Shown: in pieces, positions 52,428-64,000 of the stretch
Position numbering within the stretch: the first letter of the stretch is position 1
Layout: each line of letters opens with the position of its first letter
From: Salminus brasiliensis
Lineage: Eukaryota; Chordata; Actinopteri; Characiformes; Bryconidae
DNA length: 64,000 nt
Reading direction: 5' to 3'
Assembly: GCF_030463535.1 (NCBI RefSeq)
Contig: NC_132900.1
Span: 32,443,233 to 32,507,232, forward strand
The notes under the pieces: model-generated
Told to the model about the DNA's origin: nothing
Database searches by the model: none
Seen by the model: only the letters and a program-made list of their open reading frames with translations
Translations under genes and position numbers: made by a program

Positions 52428-55400
52428 TGTGTGTGTGTGTGTGTGTGGCATCAGGGCGTATGTTTAAGTGTGTAACCTCGTTTGCTCAGTGTGTGAAGGC
52501 TGTTTATGAGGCCTTTGCAGCGGTGGAAGCTGCTCTGCTCAGGGGTGAAGAGACGCAGGTGGGGAAGGACTTTGGCTGCTGTGACACACCGAAGAGCCTC
52601 GAGGACCAGACAGAATTTCTGCAGAGCCTGGCAGACATCTTCATGGGAACCGTCCAGTACAACGAGGAAGTCGGGCCGCTGACCATTGCCCGTCTCTGCG
52701 ACATCATGACCAATCAGAGTAAAGCTTATGCGGAGGAAGAGGAGGCCTACGATAGGCTGGTCAAACTCACAGCGGTGTGGAGATCCTTTCATTACTAATC
52801 CTTACTGCTAATGTTTCTGACAGAGCATCAGCACAGCCACAGTAACTCCCCAGTGGGAAAGCTAAACTGCGTATAGTGGAGGGGTCGGGGAGTCTGAGGC
52901 CACTGGTGAAGAAGTTTCTATTTTGCATTGTTTTGTAATTTAATACAAAATATTTCATTTCAATATAATTTATATTTATGTGATAAATAAAGCCAACTTT
53001 TAATGAGACAGAAAAGGGTTTGTGGGCTTTAGGCCTGAATTTGTATATTTCAGTATCAGCACTAGGTGGCGATCTTACCCACCAAATGACTGCCCACCAT
53101 GTTGATTAAACGCACAGTCTGACTGTCCTTCCTGTTGAAATTCTCCTAGTGCACATTTAAAAGACTTCAGTGAGAAAAACCCTTCAGATCAGACATGTGC
53201 CTTAGACCTGGTATAGATCAGACCTGTTCAGAGAATTCTTCACTGATTTGCTGGTGTATTAGATGTATTGCGTGTACCTCCCCTCTCTGGCCATTTGTAT
53301 CAGTAAGATCTTTCATGAGGTGCACAGGTTTATCCACACACACACACCCAATCCCCCCGCTCAGTGGAAAAGACCAGCGCTGATCAGTCTGATTACCGCT
53401 GATATGAGGTGTGTGCAGTGCAGCAGTGAAGCAGGCATGCTAGTGGAATGGTTTGCTGCACCGGTTGGAGTAATTTTCCTGCCGTTGATAGATGTGGTAC
53501 AGAGGGGTGATAAACTGTCCTCAGTGGGTAACCGGTCACCTGTAGGTACCAGGCAGTGTAATAGGAACACTACAGTAATACTGAGTCGGGCCTGCCCTAA
53601 CTCTCACAGCAGCCTCAGTCCTTTATGCCATGTTTTCTCAGTTCCTGCAGATTCTTGAACCCATTTATGCTCATCTCTGTAGATTTATCGCACCGTGGAA
53701 AAGGAGCCGTGTCTTGATGTATCTTACGAGAAGACCATCCTGCACCTCAACAAAACCACTCATGTGGGCTCCGGGTACAGGCAGTGGTTCTACCAGACCT
53801 GCACTGAGTTCGGCTTCTGTATGTATTAGTGTGTAGAGTTTCTGTCCGTTTGCAGACTGCTAGAACCTTTCTCACTGAACTCACTGATAACACACCCAAA
53901 CCCGTCCAACCCAGTAACAGTCCTGATTATCAATTTATTATATTATTTACCGGTTGTCCTTTTCTGGAGCACTTTTGGTAGGTACTGACCACTGCATACC
54001 AGGAACACCCCACAAGACCTGCCTGATGTTCTGGAGATGTTCTGACCCAATCATTATCTAGAACATCACAGTCTGGTTCTTGTTCAAGTCTCAAATCTCA
54101 GATTCTTATACTTGTACATTTTCCTGCTTCATCATCTTCATCATCTTCCAGATCTGACTGTAGATGAGGATAATTGATGAATGTAGTTCACTTCACCTGT
54201 TATTCATGTTTTCCAGATCAGACGTGTGAAGATGCGACCTGCCCGTTCTCTCGTATGATGACCCTGCAGACACAGACTCAGCTCTGCCCTCTCCTGTTCA
54301 GCATCCCTCAGCACACCCTGCTCTCCAACATCGACTTCACCAACCAGTACTACGGAGGAGACCAGCCTCAAACTCAGCGTGTGCTGTATGTGAATGGTGA
54401 GGACGTGTAGAGGGGGGTGGTTTAACCAATGTCCAACAAATACATTTATCAAAGAACTTTATACTTTTTTTTACTTTTTTTTTATATCAAAGTGCTCCTC
54501 TAAATCAGTACTCCAGTAAATCAGTGCTCCTCTAAATCAGTACTTCAGTAAATCAGTACTCCAGTAAATCAGTACTCCTCTAAATCAGTACTTCAGTAAA
54601 TCAGTACTCCAGTAAATCAGTGCTCCTCTAAATCAGTACTTCAGTAAATCAGTACTCCAGTAAATCAGTGCTCCTCTAAATCAGTACTCCAGTAAATCAG
54701 TACTCCAGTAAATCAGTACTCCAGTAAATCAGCACTCCAGTAGACCAGTACTCCACTAAATCAGTACTCCACTAAATCAGTACTCCAGTAAATCAGCACT
54801 CCAGTAGACCAGTACTCCACTAAATCAGTACTCCAGTAAATCAGTACTCCAGTAAATCAGCACTCCAGTAGACCAGTACTCCACTAAATCAGTACTCCAG
54901 TAAATCAGTACTCCAGTAAATCAGTACTCCACTAAATTAGTACTTCAGTAAATCAGTACTCCAGTAAATCAGTACTCCTCTAAATCAGTATTCCAGTAAA
55001 TCAGTACTCCTCTAAATTAGTACTTCAGTAAATCAGTGCTCCTCTAAATCAGTACTTCAGTAAATCAGTACTCCTCTAAATCAGTACTTCAGTAAATCAG
55101 TGCTCCGCTAAATCAGTACTTCAGTAAATCAGTACTCCTCTAAATCAGTACTTCAGTAAATCAGTACTCCTCTAAATTAGTACTTCAGTAAATCAGTACT
55201 CCAGTAAATCAGTACTCCTCTAAATCAGTATTCCAGTAAATCAGTACTCCTCTAAATTAGTACTTCAGTAAATCAGTACTCCAGTAAATCAGTGCTCCTC
55301 TAAATCAGTAATTCAGTAAATCAGTGCTCCTCTAAATCAGTACTTCAGTAAATCAGTACTCCAGTAAATCAGTGCTCCTCTAAATCAGTACTTCAGTAAA

Positions 55401-57673
55401 TCAGTACTCCAGTAAATCAGTACTCCTCTAAATTAGTACTTCAGTAAATCAGTACTCCAGTAAATCAGTACTCCTCTAAATCAGTACTCCAGTAAATCAG
55501 TACTCCAGTAAATCAGTACTCCTCTAAATTAGTACTTCAGTAAATCAGTACTCCAGTAAATCAGTGCTCCTCTAAATCAGTACTTCAGTAAATCAGTACT
55601 CCAGTAAATCAGTACTCCTCTAAATCAGTACTTCAGTAAATCAGTACTCCAGTAAATCAGTACTCCTCTAAATTAGTACTTCAGTAAATCAGTGCTCCTC
55701 TAAATCAGTACTTCAGTAAATCAATACTCCAGTAAATCAGTACTCCACTAAATCAGTACTCCACTAAATCAGTACTCCAGTAAATCAGTACTCCAGTAAA
55801 TCAGTACTCCTCTAAATCAGTACTTCAGTAAATCAGTACTCCAGTAAATCAACACTCCAGTAGACCAGTACTCCAGTAGACCAGTACTCCAGTAAATCAG
55901 TACTCCAGTAAATCAGTACTCCTCTAAATCAGTACTTCAGTAAATCAGCACTCCAGTAGACCAGTACTCCACTAAATCAGTACTCCAGTAAATCAGTACT
56001 CCAGTAAATCAGCACTCCAGTAGACCAGTACTCCACTAAATCAGTACTCCAGTAAATCAGTACTCCAGTAAATCAGCACTCCAGTAAATCAGTGCTCCAC
56101 TAAATCAGTGCTCCAATAAATCAGTGCTCCTCTAAATCAGTACTCCTCTAAATCAGTACTCCAGTAAATCAGTACTCCACTAAATCAGCACTCCAGTAGA
56201 CCAGTACTCCACTAAATCAGTACTCCAGTAAATCAGTACTCCAGTAAATCAGTACTCCTCTAAATTAGTACTTCAGTAAATCAGTACTCCAGTAAATCAG
56301 TGCTCCTCTAAATCAGTACTTCAGTAAATCAGTACTTCAGTAAATCAGTACTCCAGTAAATCAGCACTCCAGTAGACCAGTACTCCACTAAATCAGTACT
56401 CCAGTAAATCAGTACTCCAGTAAATAAGTACTCCACTAAATCAGTACTCCAGTAAATCAGTACTCCAGTAAATCAGTACTTCAGTAAATCAGTACTCCAG
56501 TAAATCAGCACTCCAGTAGACCAGTACTCCACTAAATCAGTACTCCAGTAAATCAGTACTCCAGTAAATCAGTACTCCAGTAAATCAGTACTCCAGTAAA
56601 TTAGTACTCCAGTAAATCAGTACTCCAGTAAATCAGTACTCCAGTAAATCAGTACTCCAGTAAATCAGTGCTCCACTAAATCAGTGCTCCAGTAAATCAG
56701 TACTCCAGTAAATTAGTACTCCAGTAAATCAGTACTCCAGTAAATCAGTGCTCCACTAAATCAGTACTCCAGTAAATCAGTACTCCAGTAAATCAGTACT
56801 CCTCTAAATCAGTACTCCAGTAAATCAGTACTCCTCTAAATTAGTACTTCAGTAAATCAGTACTCCAGTAAATCAGTGCTCCTCTAAATCAGTACTCCAG
56901 TAAATTAGTACTCCAGTAAATCAGTACTCCAGTAAATCAGTGCTCCTCTAAATCAGTACTCCAGTAAATCAGTGCTCCACTAAATCAGTGCTCCAGTAAA
57001 TCAGTGCTCCACTAAATCAGTACTCCAACAAATCAGTACTCCAGTAAATTAGGACTCCAGTAAAACAGTACTCCAATATATCAGTATACACATATCTCAT
57101 ATATCACACACACACACTTACAGTTTAAGGTTTGTTTTCAGTACTCCAGTAAATCAGTACTCCAGCACTCCAGTACTGTGGCAAAATGACTGAGTGGTTC
57201 TGTGTTTGTGGTGGTTTGCTGTTAGGTGACACTGACCCCTGGATGGCGCTGAGTGTGGTGCGTAATGGGACCAACGAGGACAAACACAGGGCCATCCTCA
57301 TTCACAGCACTGCCCACTGCGCTGACATGAACCCGACACGGGCCAGAGACAGAACCTCACTGCTGCAGGCCAGGAAGGTGAGAGGGAGAGAGAGAGAGAG
57401 AGTGTGAGAGTGAGCGAGAGAGAGAGGGGAGGGGGGATTGTGTAATGGATGGGTTGGGGAAGTGGTGACGGCGGCACAAGAACAAAGATGGATTACTCTA
57501 ATACTGCACCTGAGAACCTCTCTCTCTCTCTCTCCATTATCCCCCCCACCACACACACACACATTTACAGTTTAAGGTTTGTTTTCAATGCAGGGAAATC
57601 TGTTCTTCTGCAGGACATTGAGATCCTGGTGGGCGCGTGGGTGAAGCGTGCAGCACAGGAGCGCACGGTCTGA
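49614..57673 (+). CDS. prss16: Thymus-specific serine protease-like (family S28), 12 exons
   Basis: Exons: 49614-49665, 50052-50215, 50517-50616, 51014-51143, 51233-51356, 51611-51688, 52300-52347, 52490-52774, 53683-53818, 54217-54396, 57226-57377, 57614-57673; 1509 nt, 502 aa (human PRSS16 514). PRSS16 is an endosomal/lysosomal serine carboxypeptidase-type protease of cortical thymic epithelium that shapes peptides for CD4 T-cell selection (known in mammals). A signal peptide is visible (MRSQWAVMILLIDCAFSG). S28 signatures: QPLDHF, LEHRFYGRS, catalytic Ser178 in FGGSYAG, Asp436 in NGDTDPW, His463 in STAHCADM. The FYQTCTEFGFYQTC motif separates it with PRSS16/DPP7-like enzymes, and the overall sequence fits PRSS16 better than PRCP or DPP7. 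Intron 10 is swollen to 2.8 kb by a minisatellite. Confidence 0.94.
52231..52446. repeat. (ATT)n and (GT)n around prss16 exon 7
   Basis: An ATT run (52231-52267) ends about 30 bp before the exon 7 acceptor, and a GT run (about 52385-52447) starts about 35 bp after its donor and ends about 40 bp before exon 8. The 48-nt exon 7 is thus bracketed by microsatellites. Confidence 0.92.
53490..54180. mobile_element. Dispersed repeat relics, prss16 introns 8-9
   Basis: GGTACCAGGCAGTGTAATAGG and CACTACAGTAATACTGAG (53540-53585), and in intron 9 TTTTGGTAGGTACTGACC with GACCCAATCATTATCTAG (53965-54065), are of a kind found repeatedly in fish non-autonomous transposons. Exon 9 (53683-53818) lies between them. 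Boundaries are uncertain. Confidence 0.4.
54488..57085. repeat. 16-bp minisatellite, about 160 units, in prss16 intron 10
   Basis: The unit TCAGTACTCCAGTAAA is repeated for 2.6 kb with variants at a few positions (GTGCTCC, ACTTCAG, CTCTAAA, CACTAAA, AGACC, TTAG). Mixed variants form longer recurrent blocks, for example the group AGCACTCCAGTAGACC followed by AGTACTCCACTAAA, which recurs many times. A short remnant of the same unit is present at 57138-57175, only 50 bp before the exon 11 acceptor. Confidence 0.98.
57378..57560. repeat. GA-rich, CT and CA runs in prss16 intron 11
   Basis: GA run immediately after the exon 11 donor (57381-57425), a CT run at 57520-57534 and a CA run at 57551-57563. 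Confidence 0.8.
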
Positions 57674-57764
57674 CCAATCAGCATGAGTGGTGACTGATCA
57701 CATGACCAAACTGGACTAATATGTTTGACCTTAAATTAGGCTTCTCTTCTGCTTTCTTATCATC

Positions 57765-57802
<38 letters not shown>

Positions 57803-58759
57803 ATTAGTAATTCACTGTTTGTGTTTGTAATTGATGTCTGTTGGATCATCATTTCAGAGACAGGCTGTATTGCTGAGTGTGAGTTGCTGGTGTGACACAG
57901 CCTGTTTAGAAATGAGTAGAAATCAGTAGAAAAACGTTAATCTGGATTTAGTTCAGATTTTTGTTTTTTTAGATGTTTTGTTATTACATTTATTTTGGAG
58001 CCAAATCCCAAAATTGTCCACATAAAAGAAGCGAAAATGTCTAAAATAACTTAGAGGAGGTAAGATCATCACTCATCTTAAAATAAAGGTTAAAGTTAAA
58101 AAAGCTACAGTAAAGTTAGACTTTATTAGAAAAACAGCGTTCTGCATCATTTCAGATTTAATGAAACACTGTATTAATTAACAGTGAGGATGAATACCTG
58201 TGTAAGATTGTATGCTCGGATTTTCGTGACGTCACACCAAAGGACACACTTACACCAGCGGCCCAATGCTGACCACTGACCGACAGATCAGATCCAGAAG
58301 GACTTGTTAATTACTAATTGTTGATTACTTCACACTGAAGTTCACATGTGTTGTTCTGTAAGCCAGGTTTTGATCCAGCAGCTTCAGCTTTACTTTTCTA
58401 TTCATAACTTCAGAAAAACAAACTGCGAAAGGGGACTGTGACAGTTTCACTTCAGCCCTGTGTGTCAGCCCTGCTGTAGTGCTGTTACAGTTCTCTACAG
58501 TGCACCGTTGGTCATTTCATGGCTACACTCCCTGTAATTCACTAAAAGGTAAATCCTTTATTCTGAAGAGGAAAGGGGTTGACTGTGTGAAGCTTTTTTT
58601 ACAAGTGATTCGAGTGAATCAAAAGTGTTTTTACAGAGGTTAAACTCCACCACCCATACACTGGATTTATTTATACCTAGCATCCACTGTTACACAGCAT
58701 ACTGTACACTCAGCACACCGTACACACTGTCATTTACGAGCGTTAGTGAGGTCAGGATA

Positions 58760-58972
58760 TTGGGTGATTTGACTTTATACCCCTCAAGCCCACACCTGGG
58801 ATTAGTGATGATCTGCTCCCGAGAGTCCTATTCTATTGGCAGTACTTCTTTTCTGTTGTTGTTTAGTTGTGTGTGCATTTTCACATCTGTGTCAGCAATG
58901 TGTGCAACTCAGAGAAGCTGAATGCTTATGTTTGAAGTGGTGTCCACAAACATTTGGACATGCAGTGTATCT
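58760..58972. mobile_element. MITE copy C
   Basis: GATGATCTGCTCCCGAGAGTCC, GGCAGTACTTCTT and GTCAGCAATGTGTGCAACTC match copies at 20.8 and 63.3 kb, and it ends with GGTGTCCACAAACATTTGG. The left end is not clear. Confidence 0.65.
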
Positions 58973-59151
58973 TTATTTTCAGACAGGAGGACGGTTGTAG
59001 ATGATATGGGCTTTTACAGTCCTGGTGTAGCCGTTCTCTCTGGGTCCCGTGTGTGAGGTGTGAGGTTTAGGCGGTGTCTGAGGGATGGCGGCGCGGCTCA
59101 GCTAATGGACTGATGTAAAGTGGTCCGTATGAAGCAGCAGCAGAACCCCAT

Positions 59152-59412
59152 GAACACAGATCATCAATATCATAAACACAGATCATCAATATCATAAACA
59201 CAGATCATCAATATCATAAACACAGGTCATCAATATCATAAACACAGGTCATCAATATCATGAACACAGATCATCAATATCATAAACACAGATCATCAAT
59301 ATCATAAACACAGGTCATCAATATCATAAACACAGGTCATCAATATCATAAACACAGATCATCAATATCATAAACACAGATCATCAATATCATAAACACA
59401 GGTCATCAATAG
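59152..59412. repeat. 22-bp minisatellite, about 12 copies
   Basis: The unit ACACAGATCATCAATATCATAA (22 bp; written here once) is repeated about twelve times with only A/G (CAGATC or CAGGTC) and A/G (ATAAAC or ATGAAC) changes. Confidence 0.96.
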
Positions 59413-60293
59413 CAGCAGAATGTGTGGATGTGTTTGTAAGGTGAGGATCGGCGAGCTGCCCCATGGCCATCTGTTTGGCTATGGGTGGGAGGGGGTTGGT
59501 CTGTATGTGTGTGTGTTAGAAGGTGGTTTAGGGGCCAAGGGGTGTGTCCTGCGCCTGCTGCTCTGTACTGCCTCTCGCTGATTGATGATCTCCACTCCCC
59601 CGGGGTCAACTAGGTCGCGACCTCACATCACTGACCCCCCCACTGAGACAGCCCCCCTCTGTCCTCACACACACACACACACACACACACACCTAACACA
59701 CACACAGACATACTCTTTCTCACACAAATACAGGCACTATCCCGCTCCTCCACACATACATACATTACTAACACCAGGTCACACCAGGACCTCCGGATGT
59801 TTAGTGAAGCTGCCGAGTCAAAACCTGCAGAACTTCAGAACTTCAGAACTTCAGGATAAAAATACTTAACTTCAGCGTAAAGTAATAAGGTTTAATCATT
59901 GAAATATGGTGATTTTTGATCATATGTATTGATTTATTTGTGAACGTGAGCAACCATAAAGATCTTAAAGATTCTCAAAGTCGACCCTTTCTCTCAAACT
60001 CTCAGACAGACAGACATTCAGTCGCTCTTTATGTGACTTTAGGTGTGGTAAATACAGAGTAGAGTTTTAGACAGGTTACTGTGTATTTGCAAAATACTTA
60101 ACTTCTCCTTGTTGTTGAACACGTTACTACACCCTTGCTAAGCGTTTATGTATGTATGGTAAGTCTGTACCATAAAATCAGAGAATAAAGAGTGAAATAG
60201 ATAAATCAATACTAAATAAACAGGAGTGTGAGACATTCTGGATGGTTTCACATGATTGAATCACAGAAACATGAATATTTCTCTGGGATCTTA

Positions 60294-60353
<60 letters not shown>

Positions 60354-60954
60354 ATAGTGATAATCACATTATACAGTGAAGCACACAGTGAGCTGGTTTA
60401 TTTAGAGAACCCTATTCCCTGAACATGTGTGACAGTAATGCCTCAGATATAAAAACATTTCAGCTGTTTTAATGATTTGGGTGTAAAAATAAAAACAAAA
60501 TAAATCTTCATAAATGACCGTTCTTCAAAATCCTATCTGTGTACGGGTATAGGAGAGGTTGGATGTTGAGGTGTAGGAGGAGGTTAAAGGTGCAATTAGC
60601 CAAAAACAAACAAACAGATAAACCCATAGGACAAAATAGCTTTTGTTGTTTTCCCTCCTCTTTCTCTCCTTTTTCTTCACAAGTGTTTTTTGGAGCTTGC
60701 CAGGTTGCATGTTTTTAATGGCCTGTCTGGTTAAAGTAAAGGCTAAATAAACAAACAAACAAATAAAATCCATAGGCATAGTATTTATTGAATTTAAAAC
60801 CTGAAACCAAATAGAATTCATTTTAACTGTGTTTTAAATCTACATTCCTTTCTTCCCTTATTAAACTGCAGAGACACAGACAGTCTTTACATTTTGGGTT
60901 GGACGTGTCCTCCCTGTCCCTCCCTGGTTCCTTCCTGCACTATTAACTTTATTA

Positions 60955-61125
60955 AGAGTTCTGGTCCAGGACGTAAAAATCAGCAGAGCCAGAACAAAGA
61001 GTCGGAACAAAGTCCTGTGGCGGATTTGTTAGTTGGGTAATGTAGAGGTTAAAATCAAACACTACCTGGAACATTTCAGTGAAGAGAACAGTATACCCAA
61101 ACTTTTGACTGACAGTATATAAGCA
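60955..61125. mobile_element. Foldback-family fragment followed by a Tc1-type end
   Basis: GTCGGAACAAAGTCCTG and GGCGGATTTG (60998-61030) match one arm of the foldback family at 19957-20090. About 60 bp on, CCCAAACTTTTGACTGACAG resembles terminal sequences of Tc1-type elements. Confidence 0.5.
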
Positions 61126-61766
61126 TGCTTTACGTTATGGCCACTCCTGCCCTGCTCCCTGATACCAATCTATTCTGTTTTTCCTGCCTGTTATGATACC
61201 AGAGGTTGCGGGGTCATGGGGATGACCATCACTGGTCAGTTTATCTACTGGCCAAAGCCATATCTACCAGCCTTATCAGCTCAGGGCCCGCACCAACACC
61301 AGGCATCAAAGGCTTGAACTCTCCAATACACCTTGTAACACTGATTCACACACCTAATCAAAAGCAGCCAGCGTCACACGACACCAGGCAGAGCCAAACC
61401 CATATGACAACTGTAAGATTCACACAGGTCAAAAGTTTAGAATCACTTCATCATTCTTGTGCTTTAATAAACAATAATAACGAATGTACTGCGTATTTCA
61501 AAAAATTACACATTACTGTAGATACCATATTGTATTTGAGTTCCTTCAGGTATTTCTGTCCGGAGTCTTTCTGTATTTCCATTTTAGCTTATGTTACTCT
61601 TCTGCAGCTTTTCGGAGTTTCTGAATTCATCTCAAACTGAGCTTCTGATTTTTCTCTCTTTCTGTGTCTGTATTTTTACTTCTCTTGGTTTTAATGAGGT
61701 CTTTAGTTTAATTATGTGTTTAGTCTTTAATTTAAGTTGTACAGTTTTTGCTAGTCCTAATAGTGC

Positions 61767-61802
<36 letters not shown>

Positions 61803-62390
61803 AGTGCTGGTAGATGCTGACTACATTTCATTGCTTTGGGGTTCTTTGTAAAGGCTTGAAGAACCTTTCAGTGACTCTTTACTGTTTTTACATGGAAAAC
61901 AGTTTATGGTTCTAGACTCTATATAGCAAAAAAAAAAGTTTTCAGCACCAAAAAGTGGTCAACAAACCTTCTATCTAGAACCTTTTTGTAAATATCACTG
62001 TAATCATGATCATTGTGAAATCATAAAAAATGATGTCTAAAGCGTTACAAGCTGACAGATGATTGATGTGCTCTGTACTGTGATCCGGGGGTTGTGATTC
62101 ATATTCTGATATATAATAGAGTCTGATTCAGGCTCCAGTATTTTATTAGCTGAAACTAATTGGACGGGTTTGTCTCAGGTGAAGGTTCTTCAGTAGCACG
62201 TGTGGTGACGTTGTTTCACCTGTAACTGTAACACACAGATAGAGCACACACAGCTCCATACACCACATCTGCAGCTAATACACAGCTTAATGACTCGAAT
62301 CACTCTGAATCACTGATTCACTGAATCCTATTGGAAAAAATGATCATGAGCGGATCATCTGCAAAGCAGGACGCCTGACATGGCTGCAAT

Positions 62391-62426
<36 letters not shown>

Positions 62427-62459
62427 CACTCTCCCTCCTACTCCCCATCCCTCTCTCCT

Positions 62460-62597
62460 GTTCCCTTGATCAATGAGCAGGAGCCGGAGCCACAACTATT
62501 AATCAGAGCCTATCGGCTATCTGTCTCCAGCAACAACCAATCACAACGGCCCGACAGCTGCCCCATGACAAATGGAGCGAGGAGGGACGAGGTGGGG
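62460..62597. promoter_or_regulatory. Candidate conserved noncoding element
   Basis: A non-repetitive 135-bp block between CT and GT microsatellites contains CAACTATTAATCAGAG (homeodomain-like), AACCAATCACAA, CGACAGCTGCC (E-box) and CATGACAAATGG. It looks more ordered than its surroundings and is open in one frame, but no protein family is recognised. Called regulatory by inference only. Confidence 0.3.
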
Positions 62598-62598
62598 T

Positions 62599-62652
<54 letters not shown>

Positions 62653-62722
62653 TGCGCATATTTTATCTGATCCTAGCCAGGCCACAGAACAACAGCACTT
62701 ACAGATGACTCCAGATGCTGAT

Positions 62723-62772
<50 letters not shown>

Positions 62773-63237
62773 GTAGATGCACAAACAAACGACTGAGTAG
62801 TGATTGAGCTGGCTTGTGTGATTGATAACCCTGAGTATTTAAACTGTTCGTTTCAATAAGCTGATCAGTTGATCAGTAAAGCTGCGGCTGTGTTTTCCAG
62901 GTGAGGAGCGGAGCTGCTGTGATAAATCCCTTCACTGCTTAAACTGTTCAAACATTTCTTCTGACTCTTTGCTTTCAGTGTTTCTGTGAAGCTCTTCCAC
63001 ATCAGGGCTCCTCACCCTCAGATCTGTAGGCTGAACTGAAACCGGGTCTTCCTGGCCTGCACCCTCTGATGTGGGCTGGCTCTTCTCTCCAGTGCTGGTG
63101 TTCAGCATGTTCTACACACTACGTCACCTGTCCTAAATACAGACGCCATCATCTGATACCCAGTATCGTATTGGTCTGATACCAGCAGAAAACACTGGAT
63201 CTGATTGAGGGGGATTCTGTTACACCCCCTCCTAACA

Positions 63238-63462
63238 TATCAGATGGACAAAAGTATTGGGACATCTGGCCATTCATTGTTTCTTCTGGAATCAAGGATA
63301 TTAAAAAGAGTTTCAATAGGGTCATGATGATGATCTGCTCCAGAGAGTCCTATTATATTGGCAGTACTTCTTCTCTACAGGGACTAGACAAGCTGTGTCA
63401 GCAATAGGTGCAACTTAAAGGAACAGAATGCATTCATTTGAAGGGATGTCCACAAACAAGGC
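63238..63462. mobile_element. MITE copy D
   Basis: Starts CAGATGGACAAAAGTATTGG, contains GGGTCATGATGATGATCTGC and GGGACTAGACAAGCTGTGT, and ends GGGATGTCCACAAACAAGG; inverted ends and interior match copies A-C. It is bracketed by a 50-bp direct duplication (63151-63202 and 63466-63517). Confidence 0.7.
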
Positions 63463-64000
63463 ATTATCTGATACCCAGTATCGTATTGTTCTGATACCAG
63501 CAGAAAACATTGGATCTCCCCCCACCCCCCCAAAAAACATCAGATAATGCTGCAGTGCTGTGTAAGGTTAATGGCTGTGTAGTGATGTGTAAGGAGCAGA
63601 TTACTGAATCTTCACAGCTCACAGTCTAATGAATCCACCGAACTGTATCCGGTCCAGACTGGGTTATATCTCTGTATCTCAGAAGCGTTATCAGTGCCGT
63701 CCCAGTTAAACCAGCTCCTGGTCTGAGTGGGGATCTAAGTGCAGTTTCATTCCCAGTACAGAACACCAGTCTAACTAATCTGGCTCAGTTACTGTAGCTC
63801 ACAATAACACTGCAGCTCATCTCAACACCTCCGCCAGCACTCCAGCCGTACGTGATGCAAACCAGACCTTCAGCCAGATTTATGGTCCACTTGACTTGGC
63901 GTTTCTCCTTTGCCCCACTCCTCACTCCTCCCCTCCGTCTGTCCTTCCCCACATCTGTCCATCCATCATCCCCATGGCCAGCGGAAGAGCATTAATCCCC

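Larger units (their letters stand above)
57674..64000. other. Gene-free region downstream of prss16
   Basis: I found no exon with conserved-looking coding sequence on either strand in 6.3 kb. It holds microsatellites at 57766-57797 (GT), 59664-59692 (CA), 60297-60351 (GA), 61770-61801 (GT), 62393-62421 (CT), 62598-62648 (GT) and 62727-62765 (CA), two MITE copies, a 22-bp minisatellite and a few non-repetitive, GC-balanced blocks that could be conserved regulatory elements (59430-59640, 62460-62595, 63850-64000). Confidence 0.6.

Noticed and set aside
54488-57085. Regular repeat spacing that could suggest a CRISPR array
   Set aside because: Eukaryotic context, 16-bp units without unique spacers; it is a minisatellite.
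61206-61851. Two overlapping open frames downstream of prss16
   Set aside because: Sequence is repeat-derived (AGGTCAAAAGTTTAGAATC block, GT microsatellite) and encodes no known domain.

Overview
This window reads as vertebrate nuclear DNA, most likely from a teleost fish. The genes are split by mostly short introns with conserved phases. The intergenic DNA is rich in microsatellites, minisatellites, small inverted-repeat DNA transposons, Tc1-like transposase remnants and tRNA-derived SINEs. Seven protein-coding genes could be reconstructed exon by exon; all exon joins keep the reading frame and the products have near-family lengths.

Layout. (1) 403-5494 (+): nipsnap2, mitochondrial NIPSNAP protein. 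(2) 6926-9134 (-): psph, phosphoserine phosphatase, tail-to-tail with nipsnap2; its 5' noncoding exon is probably near 11.3-11.5 kb. (3) 12594-18556 (-): phkg1, muscle-type phosphorylase kinase catalytic gamma subunit. (4) 21671-24442 (-): chchd2, twin CX9C mitochondrial protein. (5) 26008-30983 (+): srsf7, SR splicing factor with a zinc knuckle, head-to-head with chchd2. (6) 32457-40647 (+): hnrnpl, splicing regulator with four RRMs. (7) 43828-48284 (+): ech1, dienoyl-CoA isomerase ending in a peroxisomal SKL signal. (8) 49614-57673 (+): prss16, S28-family (thymus-specific type) serine protease. That is eight named loci if psph and nipsnap2 are counted separately; all are single-copy here. 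From 57.7 to 64 kb I found no exon, only repeats and a few candidate conserved elements.

The first four genes keep the order of human 7p11.2 (NIPSNAP2-PSPH-...-PHKG1-CHCHD2, with CCT6A and SUMF2 not found in between). The hnrnpl-ech1 pair matches human 19q13.2, and srsf7 next to an hnRNP L gene recalls the human SRSF7/HNRNPLL pair on 2p22. There is no operon logic; shared themes are mitochondrial proteins (nipsnap2, chchd2, ech1) and two neighbouring, probably self-regulating splicing factors (srsf7, hnrnpl).

The most notable non-genic signals are: an AT-AC (U12-type) intron in hnrnpl with textbook donor and branch site; a CA-rich, 3.1-kb hnrnpl intron 6 at the position where mammals carry an autoregulatory poison exon; a 1.56-kb array of a 10-bp unit between hnrnpl and ech1 with higher-order structure; a 2.6-kb array of a 16-bp unit inside prss16 intron 10; a 36-bp array beginning about 22 nt inside chchd2 intron 1; and a dispersed foldback (long inverted repeat) family. 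I did not see a clearly new gene system.
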